The notes below the pieces were generated by a model. It was not told the DNA's origin and searched no databases. It worked only from the letters and a program-made list of their open reading frames with translations. DNA of 64,000 bases from Pseudomonas triticicola (GTDB lineage: Bacteria; Pseudomonadota; Gammaproteobacteria; Pseudomonadales; Pseudomonadaceae), in the NCBI RefSeq assembly GCF_019145375.1, contig NZ_JAHSTX010000001.1, forward strand, positions 2,641,001 to 2,705,000. Direction: 5' to 3'. Positions within the stretch are counted from its first letter, which is position 1. Every line of letters begins with the position of its first letter. A program made the translations under genes and the position numbers. Shown here in pieces: positions 45,101 through 53,140 of this stretch.

Positions 45101-46931
45101 CGTGGTGATCGTCGTAGTCGTAGCGCTCGCTGTCGCCGACCGCGTTGGTCGCCACCAGCAGGCGTTGCCGGGCATCGAAGCTGTAGGTGGCAAGATTTTG
45201 CTCGGTGATCCACTCGCCCTGAACAAACACCTGATAATCGACCGCCACCAGTTGCGCGCGGTCATACCGCAACAGCAGCGCGCGCCCGGCGCCGTTGTCC
45301 AGACGCTGAATGCGGTCGGAGCGATCGCGTTGCAGGGTCAGACGATTACCGTAGACATCGCTGATCGCCGTCAGCCGGCCGGCGCGAAAGTGATAGAACC
45401 GCGCGGTTTCCCCGGCCAGGGCCAGAATCAGTTCTTCCGGCTCGTCGCCAAGAAAGATCGCCGCCCGCGACAGGCTGTTGTGAATCGCTGGGCGCGCGAC
45501 ATTGGGCAGGGGAAAACGGGTGCGGCGGTTTTCGTGGTCGATCCAGATCACGCCATCGCCGTCGAAGGCCAGCCGATGCGCGAGCGTGTGGCTCCAGCCG
45601 AACCCCAGGCCGATATCGATCTCGACCGCGCTGCTGCGGTACAAGCGGGTGAATTCGAAGGGCAGCACGCCATCGAGCACCGCGTCGGTCAGGGTCAGCA
45701 GTTCTTCGCCGGTGACCATCGACACCGGGCAGCCGTTTTTGCAGGTATTGGGCACGCAGTCGGCGGCATCGCCGTTGGGGTTCTTTGCTTGGTCGGGCGC
45801 GTCGTCGTGTGGCTCGTCTTTCTTCAACATGGCGTTGCGCTTGGCATCCCAGCGCAATTGCATCCGGCCCTTTTTCACCCCGGCGGCGATGCCCCGCGCG
45901 GCAACGGCTTTGTAGCGGTCGACGTATTCAATAAAGGCGTTGACGATGCTGAACAGCGCCTTGACCAGACGCTTGGCGACGTTGAACAGCTGCGTTGCGC
46001 GGTCAGCCAGACGCAGCGTCAGATAAGCGATCCCCGCCCCCGCTCCGACAAACGTCAGCACCACGCTGATCAAGACATCGATGATCAGTTGCACGATCAT
46101 CATCGACGCCACTTCAGCAGACTTGCCGGCAACCTCGCTGGGCGGCAGCATGTCCAGCCACAGACTCGCCGACCGTAGCAGCAAGCACATCGCCGCTTCG
46201 TCACTGACCAGCAACTGCAGCTTTTCCATGAGATCCGGAGCGGTCTGCGCCAGCTCGATCAGCTCAGCCGCGCCACTGCCCAAACGCTCGGCAAACTTGC
46301 CGGGATCCTGGAGAATTTCCGAGAGCAGACCGAGGCTGTCCCATACCCCCTCGATGGCCGCCCAACTGCCGGCGAGCATGCCGTTGCTGGCTGCGATCGC
46401 CACCGACTGTGACCACTGCGGCTTGAAACCTTGCCACTCGCTACGCAGCCAGCGCTCAAGTTCGCCGGTCAAACCGTCGTAGGATTTGAACAGCTCGTCG
46501 ACTTGACTGGAGGTGACAGCGCTGTGGACCAGAACGCGGTAGAACTTGCCCTCGTCGCCTCTGAACTCGCCCTTGCCCTGCTGATCAAGGGTGACCGGCG
46601 CGGTTTTGCCGCTATCCACGTCGACCACATCGACGGAAATGTTGCCCAGCGGGATGTCGTAGACCGATTCGAACTTGCTCTCGATTTGCATCAGCCCGCC
46701 GTGCGGGCACTGGACGACGCTGGAGGAAAATTCGTCGTCGCTGCTGCTGACCGACGTACTGCTATCGCCGAAGCGGATGATGCGCTCCATACCCACAAGC
46801 GATGGCAGGTCTACTGCCTCGCTGATCTGGTCCACTCTGCGACTGAGCCAGTGATCGAGCTGTTTGCGGTAGAGGCTGAGCGTTTGCGGAAAGCTGTCGA
46901 GTTCCTGCTCGATGCGCGCGATGGCTTCCAT
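42168..46931 (-). CDS. Rhs/YD-repeat polymorphic toxin
   Basis: A 1587-residue protein. Residues 1-270 are a variant N-terminal region without a PAAR motif. Hydrophobic helices lie at ~277-305. A DUF6531-like segment (L-P-F-E-F-T-R-L-Y-R-S) is at ~420-430. Many YD repeats (~650-1320) form the shell, and the core ends with Y-D-P-R-L-G-R-Y-L-T-P-D-P near 1370 and V-D-P-L-G-L near 1400. The last ~180 residues are the toxin tip, with S-V-E-K-H-G-P-E-I and a C-terminal G-F-P-R; its family is not recognised but may be a nuclease. Type VI delivery is likely but no secretion genes are present here. ATG 46931 is used; GTG 46937 is possible. Confidence 0.92.
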   Translation of the reverse strand: MEAIARIEQELDSFPQTLSLYRKQLDHWLSRRVDQISEAVDLPSLVGMERIIRFGDSSTSVSSSDDEFSSSVVQCPHGGLMQIESKFESVYDIPLGNISVDVVDVDSGKTAPVTLDQQGKGEFRGDEGKFYRVLVHSAVTSSQVDELFKSYDGLTGELERWLRSEWQGFKPQWSQSVAIAASNGMLAGSWAAIEGVWDSLGLLSEILQDPGKFAERLGSGAAELIELAQTAPDLMEKLQLLVSDEAAMCLLLRSASLWLDMLPPSEVAGKSAEVASMMIVQLIIDVLISVVLTFVGAGAGIAYLTLRLADRATQLFNVAKRLVKALFSIVNAFIEYVDRYKAVAARGIAAGVKKGRMQLRWDAKRNAMLKKDEPHDDAPDQAKNPNGDAADCVPNTCKNGCPVSMVTGEELLTLTDAVLDGVLPFEFTRLYRSSAVEIDIGLGFGWSHTLAHRLAFDGDGVIWIDHENRRTRFPLPNVARPAIHNSLSRAAIFLGDEPEELILALAGETARFYHFRAGRLTAISDVYGNRLTLQRDRSDRIQRLDNGAGRALLLRYDRAQLVAVDYQVFVQGEWITEQNLATYSFDARQRLLVATNAVGDSERYDYDDHHVILQRQLTGGASFFWEWQREGKAARCVRHWASFSQMNTRYVWNDDDASVTVHYVDGTEEVYVHDERARLVRQVAADGGEQLKAYDQQGRLIAEQDALGAVTEYRYDELGRLIALIPPDDAPTSYEYRNGFLYKRCRGDAVWIYRRNAEGAVTEAVDPDGQVTHYYYNLRGQLLSLRYPDSSRHRWVWNELGQLIEETLPDGGARRFSYDALGRRITTQDEFGVVSRQQWDAAGRLILTTSPTGSTRAYSYGAYGQITAERDELGRITRYEYDDDLHLVSRRINPDGTRVQYRYDHARLLLTEIENESGEKYCLDYTPTGLIRQETGFDGRRTAYVYDLNGHLLEKTEFGDFGPSLVTHYERDKAGRLLVKTLPDGAKIRYDYDRLGRLVAVDDGQNHPLAFEYDRQNRLITEHQGWGTLRYAYDACGQLKRLRLPDNSKLDYHYAKGGALSAIDLNGTPLTRHVYHCGREQQRQQGLLLSEYAYDDQGRLLAHAVGHRHASLYRRDYAYSANGNLEHIADSRHGQRTYGYDALDRLIRVRHSRDELPESFAHDPAGNLLMQDRPGPAQIKGNRLLMQGDRHYDYDAFGNLIRERRGHGQTLVTEYRYDCQHRLIGLTRPDGQTATYHYDAFGRRIRKTVDSAVTEFFWQGEHLVAESSTTQYRSFLYEPGTFRPLAMLDGKGPKKACPFYYQLDHLGTPQELTDYSGEIVWSAQYDAYGKVAAVTLAGEDYLDQPLRFQGQYFDVESGLHYNRHRYYDPRLGRYLTPDPVKLAGGLNQYQYVPNPTGWVDPLGLTSNCPPPKTNRPERCQAPTLANRPNVNQGLPTVPDVGKDGPQNEAEAKRRVLAWNRQYRMHSVEKHGPEIDDSALKQRSIDGSHPTKKGVRGPVGPSSQFSSWMMQFRALHFALSRMHKKIPEPTGYDADGNPIVRMKLPGAGRGYKPNERNPSNPRYVESLDGAEVKFDKRDVKRPFTGFPR

Positions 46932-46978
46932 CAACACACGCGAGCAAACAAGGTGGACTGAAAAACGGGCTGAAGCAT
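46931..46978 (-). CDS. 15-codon leader ORF overlapping the Rhs start
   Basis: An ATG at 46978 with GAGGGA eight bases upstream opens a 15-codon frame (M-L-Q-P-V-F-Q-S-T-L-F-A-R-V-C) whose TGA overlaps the Rhs ATG (TGATG). The Rhs ATG itself lacks a good ribosome binding site. This is either a coupling leader peptide or the true Rhs N-terminus displaced by an extra GT in the GTGTGTTG run. Whether it is translated is unknown. Confidence 0.4.
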   Translation of the reverse strand: MLQPVFQSTLFARVC

Positions 46979-47113
46979 GAGCGGTCCCTCGCGCAAGAAA
47001 TTAGTCGCGGGAACTGTGCGGGGGATCAAAGAGGAAAGAAGTCAGGCGAGTAGGCAAAGGATGTAGGACTAATCTGCAATCCAGCATCAAGCGAAAAACG
47101 TGCAGGCAAAAAC

Positions 47114-47151
47114 GTAAACGCGGCGTGAGGAAAACCTCACGCCGCGTTTAC
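47114..47151 (-). terminator. Terminator of the Xre-led operon
   Basis: GTAAACGCGGCGTGAGG and its perfect inverse flank a four-base loop. On the minus strand the stem is followed by GTTTTTGCC. Confidence 0.88.
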
Positions 47152-47170
47152 TTAGAAGACATACATGGAA

Positions 47171-47578
47171 TTACTGCTTTGAATCACCAGCCTTCAGCTG
47201 TTGCAGCTTCAGCTCGGCCAACGGGTGGCCGGTCTTGGCGGCCATGCTCCACCAACGAGCGGCCTCAGCGGGATCCGGCGCCTTGCTCGGCGTACCCGCG
47301 AGGCTGATCACGCCGACTTGATAAGCGGCTTTACCGTCGCCGGCCAACGCCGCCAGACGCAGCAGACGCACGCCTTCTTCACGCGCGCCTAGCCCGACGC
47401 CGCGAAAAGTCAGAATGTGCCCATAAAAGCTTTGAGCATCGACATCGCCGAGGTTGGCCATGCGCGCAAACTGGCCTTCAAGCCAGCGCCAGCCACGCGG
47501 CTGGCGAACGAACCACGACCAATGAAACAGCCGGCGGGCCAGCCAGTAACCGGCCCGCGCGTTGAGCCGCAGAAACAC
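47171..47578 (-). CDS. Sel1-repeat-like protein
   Basis: A 135-residue protein with Sel1/TPR-like helices: G-D-V-D-A-Q-S-F-Y-G, A-L-A-G-D-G-K-A-A-Y-Q-V-G and A-A-R-W-W-S-M-A-A-K-T-G-H repeats between residues ~45 and 125. Such repeats mediate protein contacts. It starts with GTG directly after the TGA of the upstream gene, so translation is coupled. It is the last of three co-directional genes. Function unknown. Confidence 0.75.
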   Translation of the reverse strand: MFLRLNARAGYWLARRLFHWSWFVRQPRGWRWLEGQFARMANLGDVDAQSFYGHILTFRGVGLGAREEGVRLLRLAALAGDGKAAYQVGVISLAGTPSKAPDPAEAARWWSMAAKTGHPLAELKLQQLKAGDSKQ

Positions 47579-47950
47579 TCAGGCTTCCGCCGATTCCGGG
47601 TATTCGTATTCGAAGACCCGCACCACTTCCGACGCATGCCAGGACGCCGCCGCAACGCCATCCGAAGGCCCGGAAAAACGTCCCAGACGCTCGACACATT
47701 CAAAGAACCCGGTACGCGGCAAACGACTGGCGCCCTGACTGATGACCAGCGAACTGCGCAACGGCTGCTCGGCTTTGGCATCCAGTGCGGCCAGATGCTC
47801 CAGCGCAGCCGTCAATGTCTGCATGGCCGGCGTCGGCAGCTGCAAACGCTCAAGCAAGGCTCGATAGGTCAGAAGATGGCGCTGACGGCGCGCCTGGTCC
47901 AATTCCCCCAGCAATCCGTCCCAATGTTGACGGCTGATGCGTACGCTCAC
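47579..47950 (-). CDS. Conserved-looking hypothetical protein in Xre operon
   Basis: A 123-residue soluble protein with a helical N-terminal half (R-Q-H-W-D-G-L-L-G-E-L-D, L-L-T-Y-R-A-L-L-E-R-L) and an unremarkable C-terminal half (G-F-F-E-C-V-E-R-L-G-R-F). No family is recognised. It overlaps the upstream regulator gene by four bases and abuts the downstream Sel1-like gene. Confidence 0.72.
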   Translation of the reverse strand: MSVRISRQHWDGLLGELDQARRQRHLLTYRALLERLQLPTPAMQTLTAALEHLAALDAKAEQPLRSSLVISQGASRLPRTGFFECVERLGRFSGPSDGVAAASWHASEVVRVFEYEYPESAEA

Positions 47951-48288
47951 GATTCATCCCTCCAACCCGGCACCGTCAGTTCCCAGGCCAGGCTGCGGCG
48001 AATCGCGGCGTCGGGCTGACGCTCACCACTTTCGATCATGGCCAGGTAAGACGGGCTGATGCCTACCGTGCGGGCCAGCGCCTCGATGGCGATGCCCTTC
48101 CCTTCGCGCAAACTGCGTAATTGATCCAGACCCGGAAGAATCGGCTCCGGCGAGGTGGCGAGCGGCGCTGCTGGCTGCGGCGCCGGTGTTGCGTTGATCC
48201 CTGCTGCTTTCAGTAAAGCCTGATATTGAGCCCACGGCAGAACCGCGTATTCGGGTTCGCCATCGCGTGCAATTATCTGAATATCCAT
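47947..48288 (-). CDS. Xre-family HTH regulator with antitoxin-like N-terminus
   Basis: A 113-residue protein. Residues 1-30 (I-I-A-R-D-G-E-P-E-Y-A-V-L-P-W-x-x-Y) resemble the N-terminal segment of Phd/YefM-like antitoxins. A flexible A/P-rich linker follows at ~35-50. Residues ~55-105 are an Xre helix-turn-helix (L-R-E-G-K-G-I-A-I-E-A-L-A and S-P-S-Y-L-A-M-I-E-S-G-E-R). ATG 48288 is preferred over 48312. It begins a tight three-gene operon and may regulate it. Confidence 0.82.
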   Translation of the reverse strand: MDIQIIARDGEPEYAVLPWAQYQALLKAAGINATPAPQPAAPLATSPEPILPGLDQLRSLREGKGIAIEALARTVGISPSYLAMIESGERQPDAAIRRSLAWELTVPGWRDES

Positions 48289-48400
48289 GACTACCCCGTA
48301 GGACAACACCACTTAGCGAGTCGGCACTTTTCCCTAGAAGTGTAATCCTAACAGCGGCTAAGGTCGCGAGGGGTATCTATCTGTAGGCAGACTTGGTCAG

Positions 48401-48856
48401 TCAGGGTTTTTTCGGGCCTTGCAGCTGCAATTGTTCAGGGGTATCAGGGAGGCGTTCAACCACCGCCAGCTTTTCGGGCTGCTGGCGTTTGCGCCACAGG
48501 CGAAAGGCGTTGAGCTCGTCATCGAGGGTTTTCATCAGCCAGGCGAGGACAGCGATGTCATCGAGCATGCCGAACATGGGAATGAAATCCGGAATGGCAT
48601 CGACCGGGCTGAGGAAATACATCAGGCCCGCCACCACCGAAATCAGCGACTTGGCACTGATCGCGCGATACTCGCCACGCCAGTAGGCCAGGCATAACGA
48701 CTGCAGCAAGCGCAGATCATCCTTGAGTTTGCCCAAGCGATTGCCTTGCGCGGCGCCTTTGCTGGCCACGGCAAACAACAGGGTCGGCAGGCGTCCACGG
48801 GCCAGCAGGCGACCGGCCAACGGCAGGAATCGAGCGAAATTCCACGGAGCTTTCAT
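48401..48856 (-). CDS. YkvA-family (DUF1232) protein
   Basis: A 151-residue protein with the DUF1232 core: Y-F-L-S-P-V-D-A-I-P-D-F-I-P at residues ~79-92, followed by the L-D-D-I-A-V-L-A-W helix. The family is small, membrane-associated and of uncertain function. GGGAAG precedes the ATG. Monocistronic. Confidence 0.88.
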   Translation of the reverse strand: MKAPWNFARFLPLAGRLLARGRLPTLLFAVASKGAAQGNRLGKLKDDLRLLQSLCLAYWRGEYRAISAKSLISVVAGLMYFLSPVDAIPDFIPMFGMLDDIAVLAWLMKTLDDELNAFRLWRKRQQPEKLAVVERLPDTPEQLQLQGPKKP

Positions 48857-48876
48857 CTATTCTTCCCGTTGAAATG

Positions 48877-48899
48877 TTATCCACACAAATTGTGGATAA
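48877..48899. promoter_or_regulatory. Inverted pair of DnaA-box sequences
   Basis: TTATCCACA and its exact inverse TGTGGATAA are separated by five bases. Both match the strict DnaA 9-mer. They lie just upstream of the YkvA gene start, so DnaA-dependent control or DnaA titration is possible. Confidence 0.6.
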
Positions 48900-49101
48900 C
48901 CTTGTGAACAGAGCTGCATTTCAGCGCTGAGAGCCCCGTTTCATAAGGGCTGCGCTCAGATCGGGCGTTTTTTACTCACATAAAAAAGCCCAATATTTCA
49001 TTGACTTGGCAGCTCAGGGCGTCTAGCGCGGGCAGCCTCAAAGCTATGACTGTGCTGATCGCCGTCAGTTCGCTCTGTTTACCTTCCCTGACCTGCAGAT
49101 G

Positions 49102-49134
49102 CAACAACGCCCCGCATAAGCGAGGCGTTGTTTT
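49102..49134. terminator. Terminator-like hairpin after the FKBP gene
   Basis: AACAACGCC and GGCGTTGTT pair, with inner CCGC/GCGA partly pairing. A T run follows on the plus strand and A-rich sequence on the other, so direction is uncertain. It lies 15 bases past the FKBP stop. Confidence 0.6.
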
Positions 49135-49148
49135 CGAGCCGTTGCGTG

Positions 49149-49865
49149 TTACTTGGCAGCGGCGTCTTCTTTGGCCGGATCCTTGATGGCCAACAGTTCC
49201 AGGTCGAAAACCAGAACCGAGTTGGCCGGGATTGCCGGGCTTGGCGACTGAGCGCCGTAAGCCAGATCGCTAGGGATGTACAGTTTGTACTTCTCGCCAA
49301 CGTGCATCAGTTGCAGACCTTCAACCCAACCCGGGATCACGCCACTGACTGGCAGATCGATCGGGCTGCCGCGCTCGACGGAGCTGTCGAACACGGTGCC
49401 GTTGGTCAGCTTGCCGGTGTAGTGAACAGTGACGACGTCGGTCGGCTTAGGCTGTGGGCCATCGGCTTTCTTCACTACTTCGTACTGCAGGCCCGAAGCG
49501 GTGGTGGTGACACCGGCCTTCTTGCCGTTTTCTTCGAGGAATTTCTTGCCGGCGGCTGCCGACTCTTCACTCATCTTGGCCATACGCTCTTCGGCGCGCT
49601 TTTGCAGCGAGGCGAAGGCTTCGACCAGTTCTTCATCTTTCAGCTTCTGTTCTTTCTTGCCAACGGCATCTTCGATGCCCTGGGCTACCGCTTTGGAGTC
49701 CAGATCATCCATGCCTTCCTGGGCAAGGCTTTTGCCCATGTTCAGGCCGATGCCGTAGGAAGCTTTTTGCGCCGGGGTTTTCAGCTCTACGCTGGTCTGC
49801 GAGTCACAACCCGCGAGTACCAGGCTAACCAGGGCTACCGCCGCCGCCAACCGATGCTGTTTCAT
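49149..49865 (-). CDS. FKBP-type peptidyl-prolyl isomerase lipoprotein
   Basis: A 238-residue Mip/FkpA-like folding catalyst. The signal peptide ends in a lipobox L-V-L-A-G-C, so the mature protein is lipid-anchored. An N-terminal helical dimerisation domain (~30-110) precedes the FKBP domain with V-T-V-H-Y-T-G-K-L near 142, G-V-I-P-G-W-V-E-G-L near 172 and Y-G-A-Q-S-P near 200. ATG 49865 with AAGGAA is used; an in-frame ATG at 49949 would bury the lipobox. Confidence 0.93.
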   Translation of the reverse strand: MKQHRLAAAVALVSLVLAGCDSQTSVELKTPAQKASYGIGLNMGKSLAQEGMDDLDSKAVAQGIEDAVGKKEQKLKDEELVEAFASLQKRAEERMAKMSEESAAAGKKFLEENGKKAGVTTTASGLQYEVVKKADGPQPKPTDVVTVHYTGKLTNGTVFDSSVERGSPIDLPVSGVIPGWVEGLQLMHVGEKYKLYIPSDLAYGAQSPSPAIPANSVLVFDLELLAIKDPAKEDAAAK

Positions 49866-50125
49866 GCTATTTCCTTGTTCATGCGCCGAATGGGCAATCG
49901 AGTAAAGCCGCGAGCTTATCAGGCCGCCACGACCAATGGCTACCGGCATGAGAGCAGGAATCTTCCGATAAGTTCAGGGATTAAAACGCATTTGGGCAAC
50001 GGCTGGATGAAGCTTCTGTCATTCACGGACGACAAGGCTCGTCGGCTCCTGACTCAGTATCTGGCGTAATGGCCACTTGCCCAGCCAGCGGCGCTCAGGC
50101 ATAACAGCGCAACAATTCGACAAGG

Positions 50126-51946
50126 ATGTTCAACTTGCGCCTCTTATCCCGCATTCTCGCTCTGCTGATCGTGCTGGCGGTAATCGCCCTCGCGGTGATC
50201 GTCTATTACGTCGCCAATCCGAAATTGCCCTTCTACATCCCGCCGCAACAGGTACGTTACCTGGATCAATGGAGCGAAGAGCAACGGCAGACCTACTACT
50301 TCACGCCCCAAGGTACGCAAGTCAAAGGCCTGCGTTACGAGTGGTTCCAGGCATTGGAATTGCCCTTCTCCGAGCAGCGCTTCGCCTCCCCTGAATATCT
50401 CGCCCGTTTCGGCTTCCTGGTCGACCCGCAGCAGAAATCTAGCCCGAACAACCCCGGCAACCTCCCCGTCGGTTTTGCCCGGCACCAGAATCCCGGCAAC
50501 GCCTCCGAGCATTATCTGGACATCACCTGCGCCGCTTGCCACACCGGCGAGTTGCGCTTCAAAGGCCAAGCCGTGCGTATCGATGGCGGCACCGCACAGC
50601 ACGTGTTGCCTTCCAGCGTTCCTACTTTGCGCGGTGGCAGTTTCGGACAGGCCCTGGTCGCCAGTCTCGCCTCGACTTACTACAACCCATGGAAGTTCGA
50701 GCGCTTCGCCCGCCAGGTGCTCGGAGATGATTACGAAGCGCGCCGCGAACAATTGCGCAAGGAGTTCAAGACCTCGCTGAACACCTTCGTCAAAGTGGCG
50801 TGGAACGACACCCATCGCGGCCTGTACCCGACCGAGGAAGGCCCGGGGCGTACCGACGCGTTTGGACGAATTGCCAACGCGACGTTTGGCGATGCGATTT
50901 CCCCTGCCAACTACCGCGTGGCCGATGCCCCGGTGGATTACCCGCAGCTGTGGGACATGTGGACGTTCGACTGGGTGCAGTGGAACGGCTCGGCTCAACA
51001 GCCAATGGCGCGCAACATCGGCGAGGCGCTCGGCGTCGGTGCCACGCTGAATTTCTTCGACGCCAATGGCCAGCCGCTGCAAGGCGCTGAGCGCTACCCC
51101 TCCAGCGTGCGCGTGCGCGATCTGCACGCCATCGAAGAAACCTTGCAGCAGCTGAAGCCGCCAACCTGGCCGGAAGATCTGTTCGGTGCGATCGACAAGC
51201 CGCTGGCCGCCAGAGGCCGCGCGCTGTTCGCGGAAAACTGCGCCGGCTGCCATGTCCCGCGCCAATCGCAGGAAGGCAAACGCTGGGTGCAGCACTTGCA
51301 CATGCTTCCCGTGGAGGTGATCGGCACCGATCCGAATGCGGCCAACAACATTGCCAGTCACCGTTTCGACCTGAGCGCACTGCAATGGGATGTCAAAGAG
51401 CTGGAAAAAATGGACGTCAAACTGCACCCCGAACCCAAGGAGCCGCTTGATCTGAGCCAATTGTCGGTGGCCAAGGGCCTGGCTTACGTCACCGCATTCG
51501 TGGAAAACCGTGCCTATCGCGACGCGCAGATCACGCCGGAAGAAAAACCGCGCATGGATGGTTTCGGCCTGCCGATCGGCGTGCGCGAGAAAGTCGCTTA
51601 CAAGGCCCGACCGCTGGCTGGCGTGTGGGCGACTGCGCCGTTTCTGCACAACGGTTCGGTGCCGAGCATCTATCAGTTGCTGTCACCGCAGGATGAGCGC
51701 GCCACTACTTTCTATAAAGGCACGCTCGAATACGATCCGCGCCACCTCGGCTATCGCACCGAGCCTTTCACCAACGGTTTTCTGTTCGACACGCGCATCA
51801 GCGGCAACCACAACAGCGGCCACGAATTCCGCGCCGGCGCTCGCGGCAACGGGGTGATCGGCCGACTCCTGCAACCCGAGGAGCGCTGGGCGCTGCTCGA
51901 ATACCTGAAAGTACTGGGCGGACCACTGGAGGCGCAGTTGCCATGA
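50126..51946 (+). CDS. Di-heme cytochrome, peroxidase/RoxA-like
   Basis: A 606-residue protein with an N-terminal membrane anchor (residues ~8-30) and two heme c motifs, C-A-A-C-H at 135-139 and C-A-G-C-H at 372-376. The segment A-P-F-L-H-N-G-S-V-P-S-I near 500 is typical of the cytochrome c peroxidase/RoxA (rubber oxygenase) superfamily. It acts in the periplasm, perhaps on peroxides or hydroperoxides. ATG at 50126 follows ACAAGGATG. Its stop overlaps the next gene, a catalase-like protein, so the two are co-expressed. The real substrate is unknown. Confidence 0.86.
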   Translation: MFNLRLLSRILALLIVLAVIALAVIVYYVANPKLPFYIPPQQVRYLDQWSEEQRQTYYFTPQGTQVKGLRYEWFQALELPFSEQRFASPEYLARFGFLVDPQQKSSPNNPGNLPVGFARHQNPGNASEHYLDITCAACHTGELRFKGQAVRIDGGTAQHVLPSSVPTLRGGSFGQALVASLASTYYNPWKFERFARQVLGDDYEARREQLRKEFKTSLNTFVKVAWNDTHRGLYPTEEGPGRTDAFGRIANATFGDAISPANYRVADAPVDYPQLWDMWTFDWVQWNGSAQQPMARNIGEALGVGATLNFFDANGQPLQGAERYPSSVRVRDLHAIEETLQQLKPPTWPEDLFGAIDKPLAARGRALFAENCAGCHVPRQSQEGKRWVQHLHMLPVEVIGTDPNAANNIASHRFDLSALQWDVKELEKMDVKLHPEPKEPLDLSQLSVAKGLAYVTAFVENRAYRDAQITPEEKPRMDGFGLPIGVREKVAYKARPLAGVWATAPFLHNGSVPSIYQLLSPQDERATTFYKGTLEYDPRHLGYRTEPFTNGFLFDTRISGNHNSGHEFRAGARGNGVIGRLLQPEERWALLEYLKVLGGPLEAQLP

Positions 51947-53112
51947 TCATGCCGACATTCAAAAAAGAACTGCCGCCACTGGCTCGCTTCTGGCTGTGGT
52001 TGGGGCGTTTGCTTGGCAAGACGCTGCTGATCCTGCTGGTCATCGCCCTGCTCGGCTGGGCCATCGCCACCGCATGGTTTGCCTGGCAGCATCGCGGGCC
52101 GGTGTCCGCGCAGGAACAGATTCCAGCAGGCGAAGCGGCGATGACCCAGGACGTCATCCAAACCGCAGTGCGCATCGTCGACCAGCACCGCGAACCCACG
52201 CGTTATCTGCGCGATGCTCACGCCAAGGCGCATGGCTGCGTGAAGGCGCAAGTGCAGGTGTTACCGGAACTGGCGCAATCGCTGCGACAGGGTGTGTTCA
52301 GCGAGTCGGGCAAGACCTGGCAGGCGCTGATCCGGTTGTCCAACGGCAATGCCTATCCGCAATTCGACAGCATTCGCGACGCGCGCGGAATGGCGATCAA
52401 GTTGCTTGAGGTTCCTGGCACGCAACTGCTCGGCAACCGCCAGGACCAGCATGAACAGGATTTCGTGATGTTCAGCCATCCGAATTTCTTTGTCAGCAAT
52501 GTCGCAGAGTATCGTCAGAATGTGGCGGCGCAGGCTGACGGCAAGAAGGTCATGGCGTTTTTTCCGACATGGGATCCGCGCACCTGGCAGGTCCGTCATC
52601 TATTCATCGCGCTGGCTACGCTGTCAGCGCCGCCGGACAGTCCGACCGAGACCACATATTTCTCGGTATCGCCCTACAAGTTCGGTGAGGCCAATGCGAA
52701 ATTCCGCGTCGTGCCGGATCCCGAGCGTTGCCCGGCGTATACGCTGCCCAAACAAAATCACGACTTGCCGAATTTCCTGCGCAGCGCACTGAATCAGCAG
52801 TTGTCGACGGATCGGGTGCCGGCGTGTTTTGCCCTGCAGATCCAGCGCCAGGACGCGAACAAGTACATGCCGATCGAGGACACGAGCATTGAGTGGCGTG
52901 AGCAGGATGCACCGTTTGAAACGGTGGCGCGGATCACACTGCCCGCGCAGGACTTCGACACGCCGGCGCTGAATCTGCAATGCGACAACCTGTCGTTCAA
53001 TCCGTGGTTCGGCATCGAGGCGCATCGGCCGATTGGCGGGATCAATCGCTTGCGCAAGGCAGTGTACGAGGCGGTGAGCGATTATCGGCATGCCCGCAAT
53101 GCGGCGCAGTAG
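51943..53112 (+). CDS. Catalase-family heme protein, membrane-anchored
   Basis: A 389-residue protein with one N-terminal transmembrane helix (~24-46). The catalase-like fold is indicated by A-H-G-C-V-K-A near residue 92 (likely distal histidine), R-L-S-N-G-N near 130 and D-A-R-G-M-A-I-K-L near 145. It is shorter than true catalases and resembles the catalase-related/allene-oxide-synthase-like group. It overlaps the di-heme cytochrome gene by four bases (ATGA). Together they may process hydroperoxides at the periplasmic face; this is inference. Confidence 0.85.
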   Translation: MIMPTFKKELPPLARFWLWLGRLLGKTLLILLVIALLGWAIATAWFAWQHRGPVSAQEQIPAGEAAMTQDVIQTAVRIVDQHREPTRYLRDAHAKAHGCVKAQVQVLPELAQSLRQGVFSESGKTWQALIRLSNGNAYPQFDSIRDARGMAIKLLEVPGTQLLGNRQDQHEQDFVMFSHPNFFVSNVAEYRQNVAAQADGKKVMAFFPTWDPRTWQVRHLFIALATLSAPPDSPTETTYFSVSPYKFGEANAKFRVVPDPERCPAYTLPKQNHDLPNFLRSALNQQLSTDRVPACFALQIQRQDANKYMPIEDTSIEWREQDAPFETVARITLPAQDFDTPALNLQCDNLSFNPWFGIEAHRPIGGINRLRKAVYEAVSDYRHARNAAQ

Positions 53113-53140
53113 CGCGGCGATTCTATAAATCGCAGACAGC

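Noticed and set aside
44217..46178. 653-codon and neighbouring 245- and 252-codon plus-strand frames opposite the Rhs gene
   Set aside because: The minus-strand Rhs protein has clear YD repeats, and the opposite frames are low-complexity V/A/G/Q-rich by-products of that repeat coding.
49866..50125. Short frame M-K-L-L-S-F-T-D-D-K-A-R-R near 50008
   Set aside because: Only about 20 codons with no ribosome binding site; more likely the leader region of the di-heme cytochrome gene.
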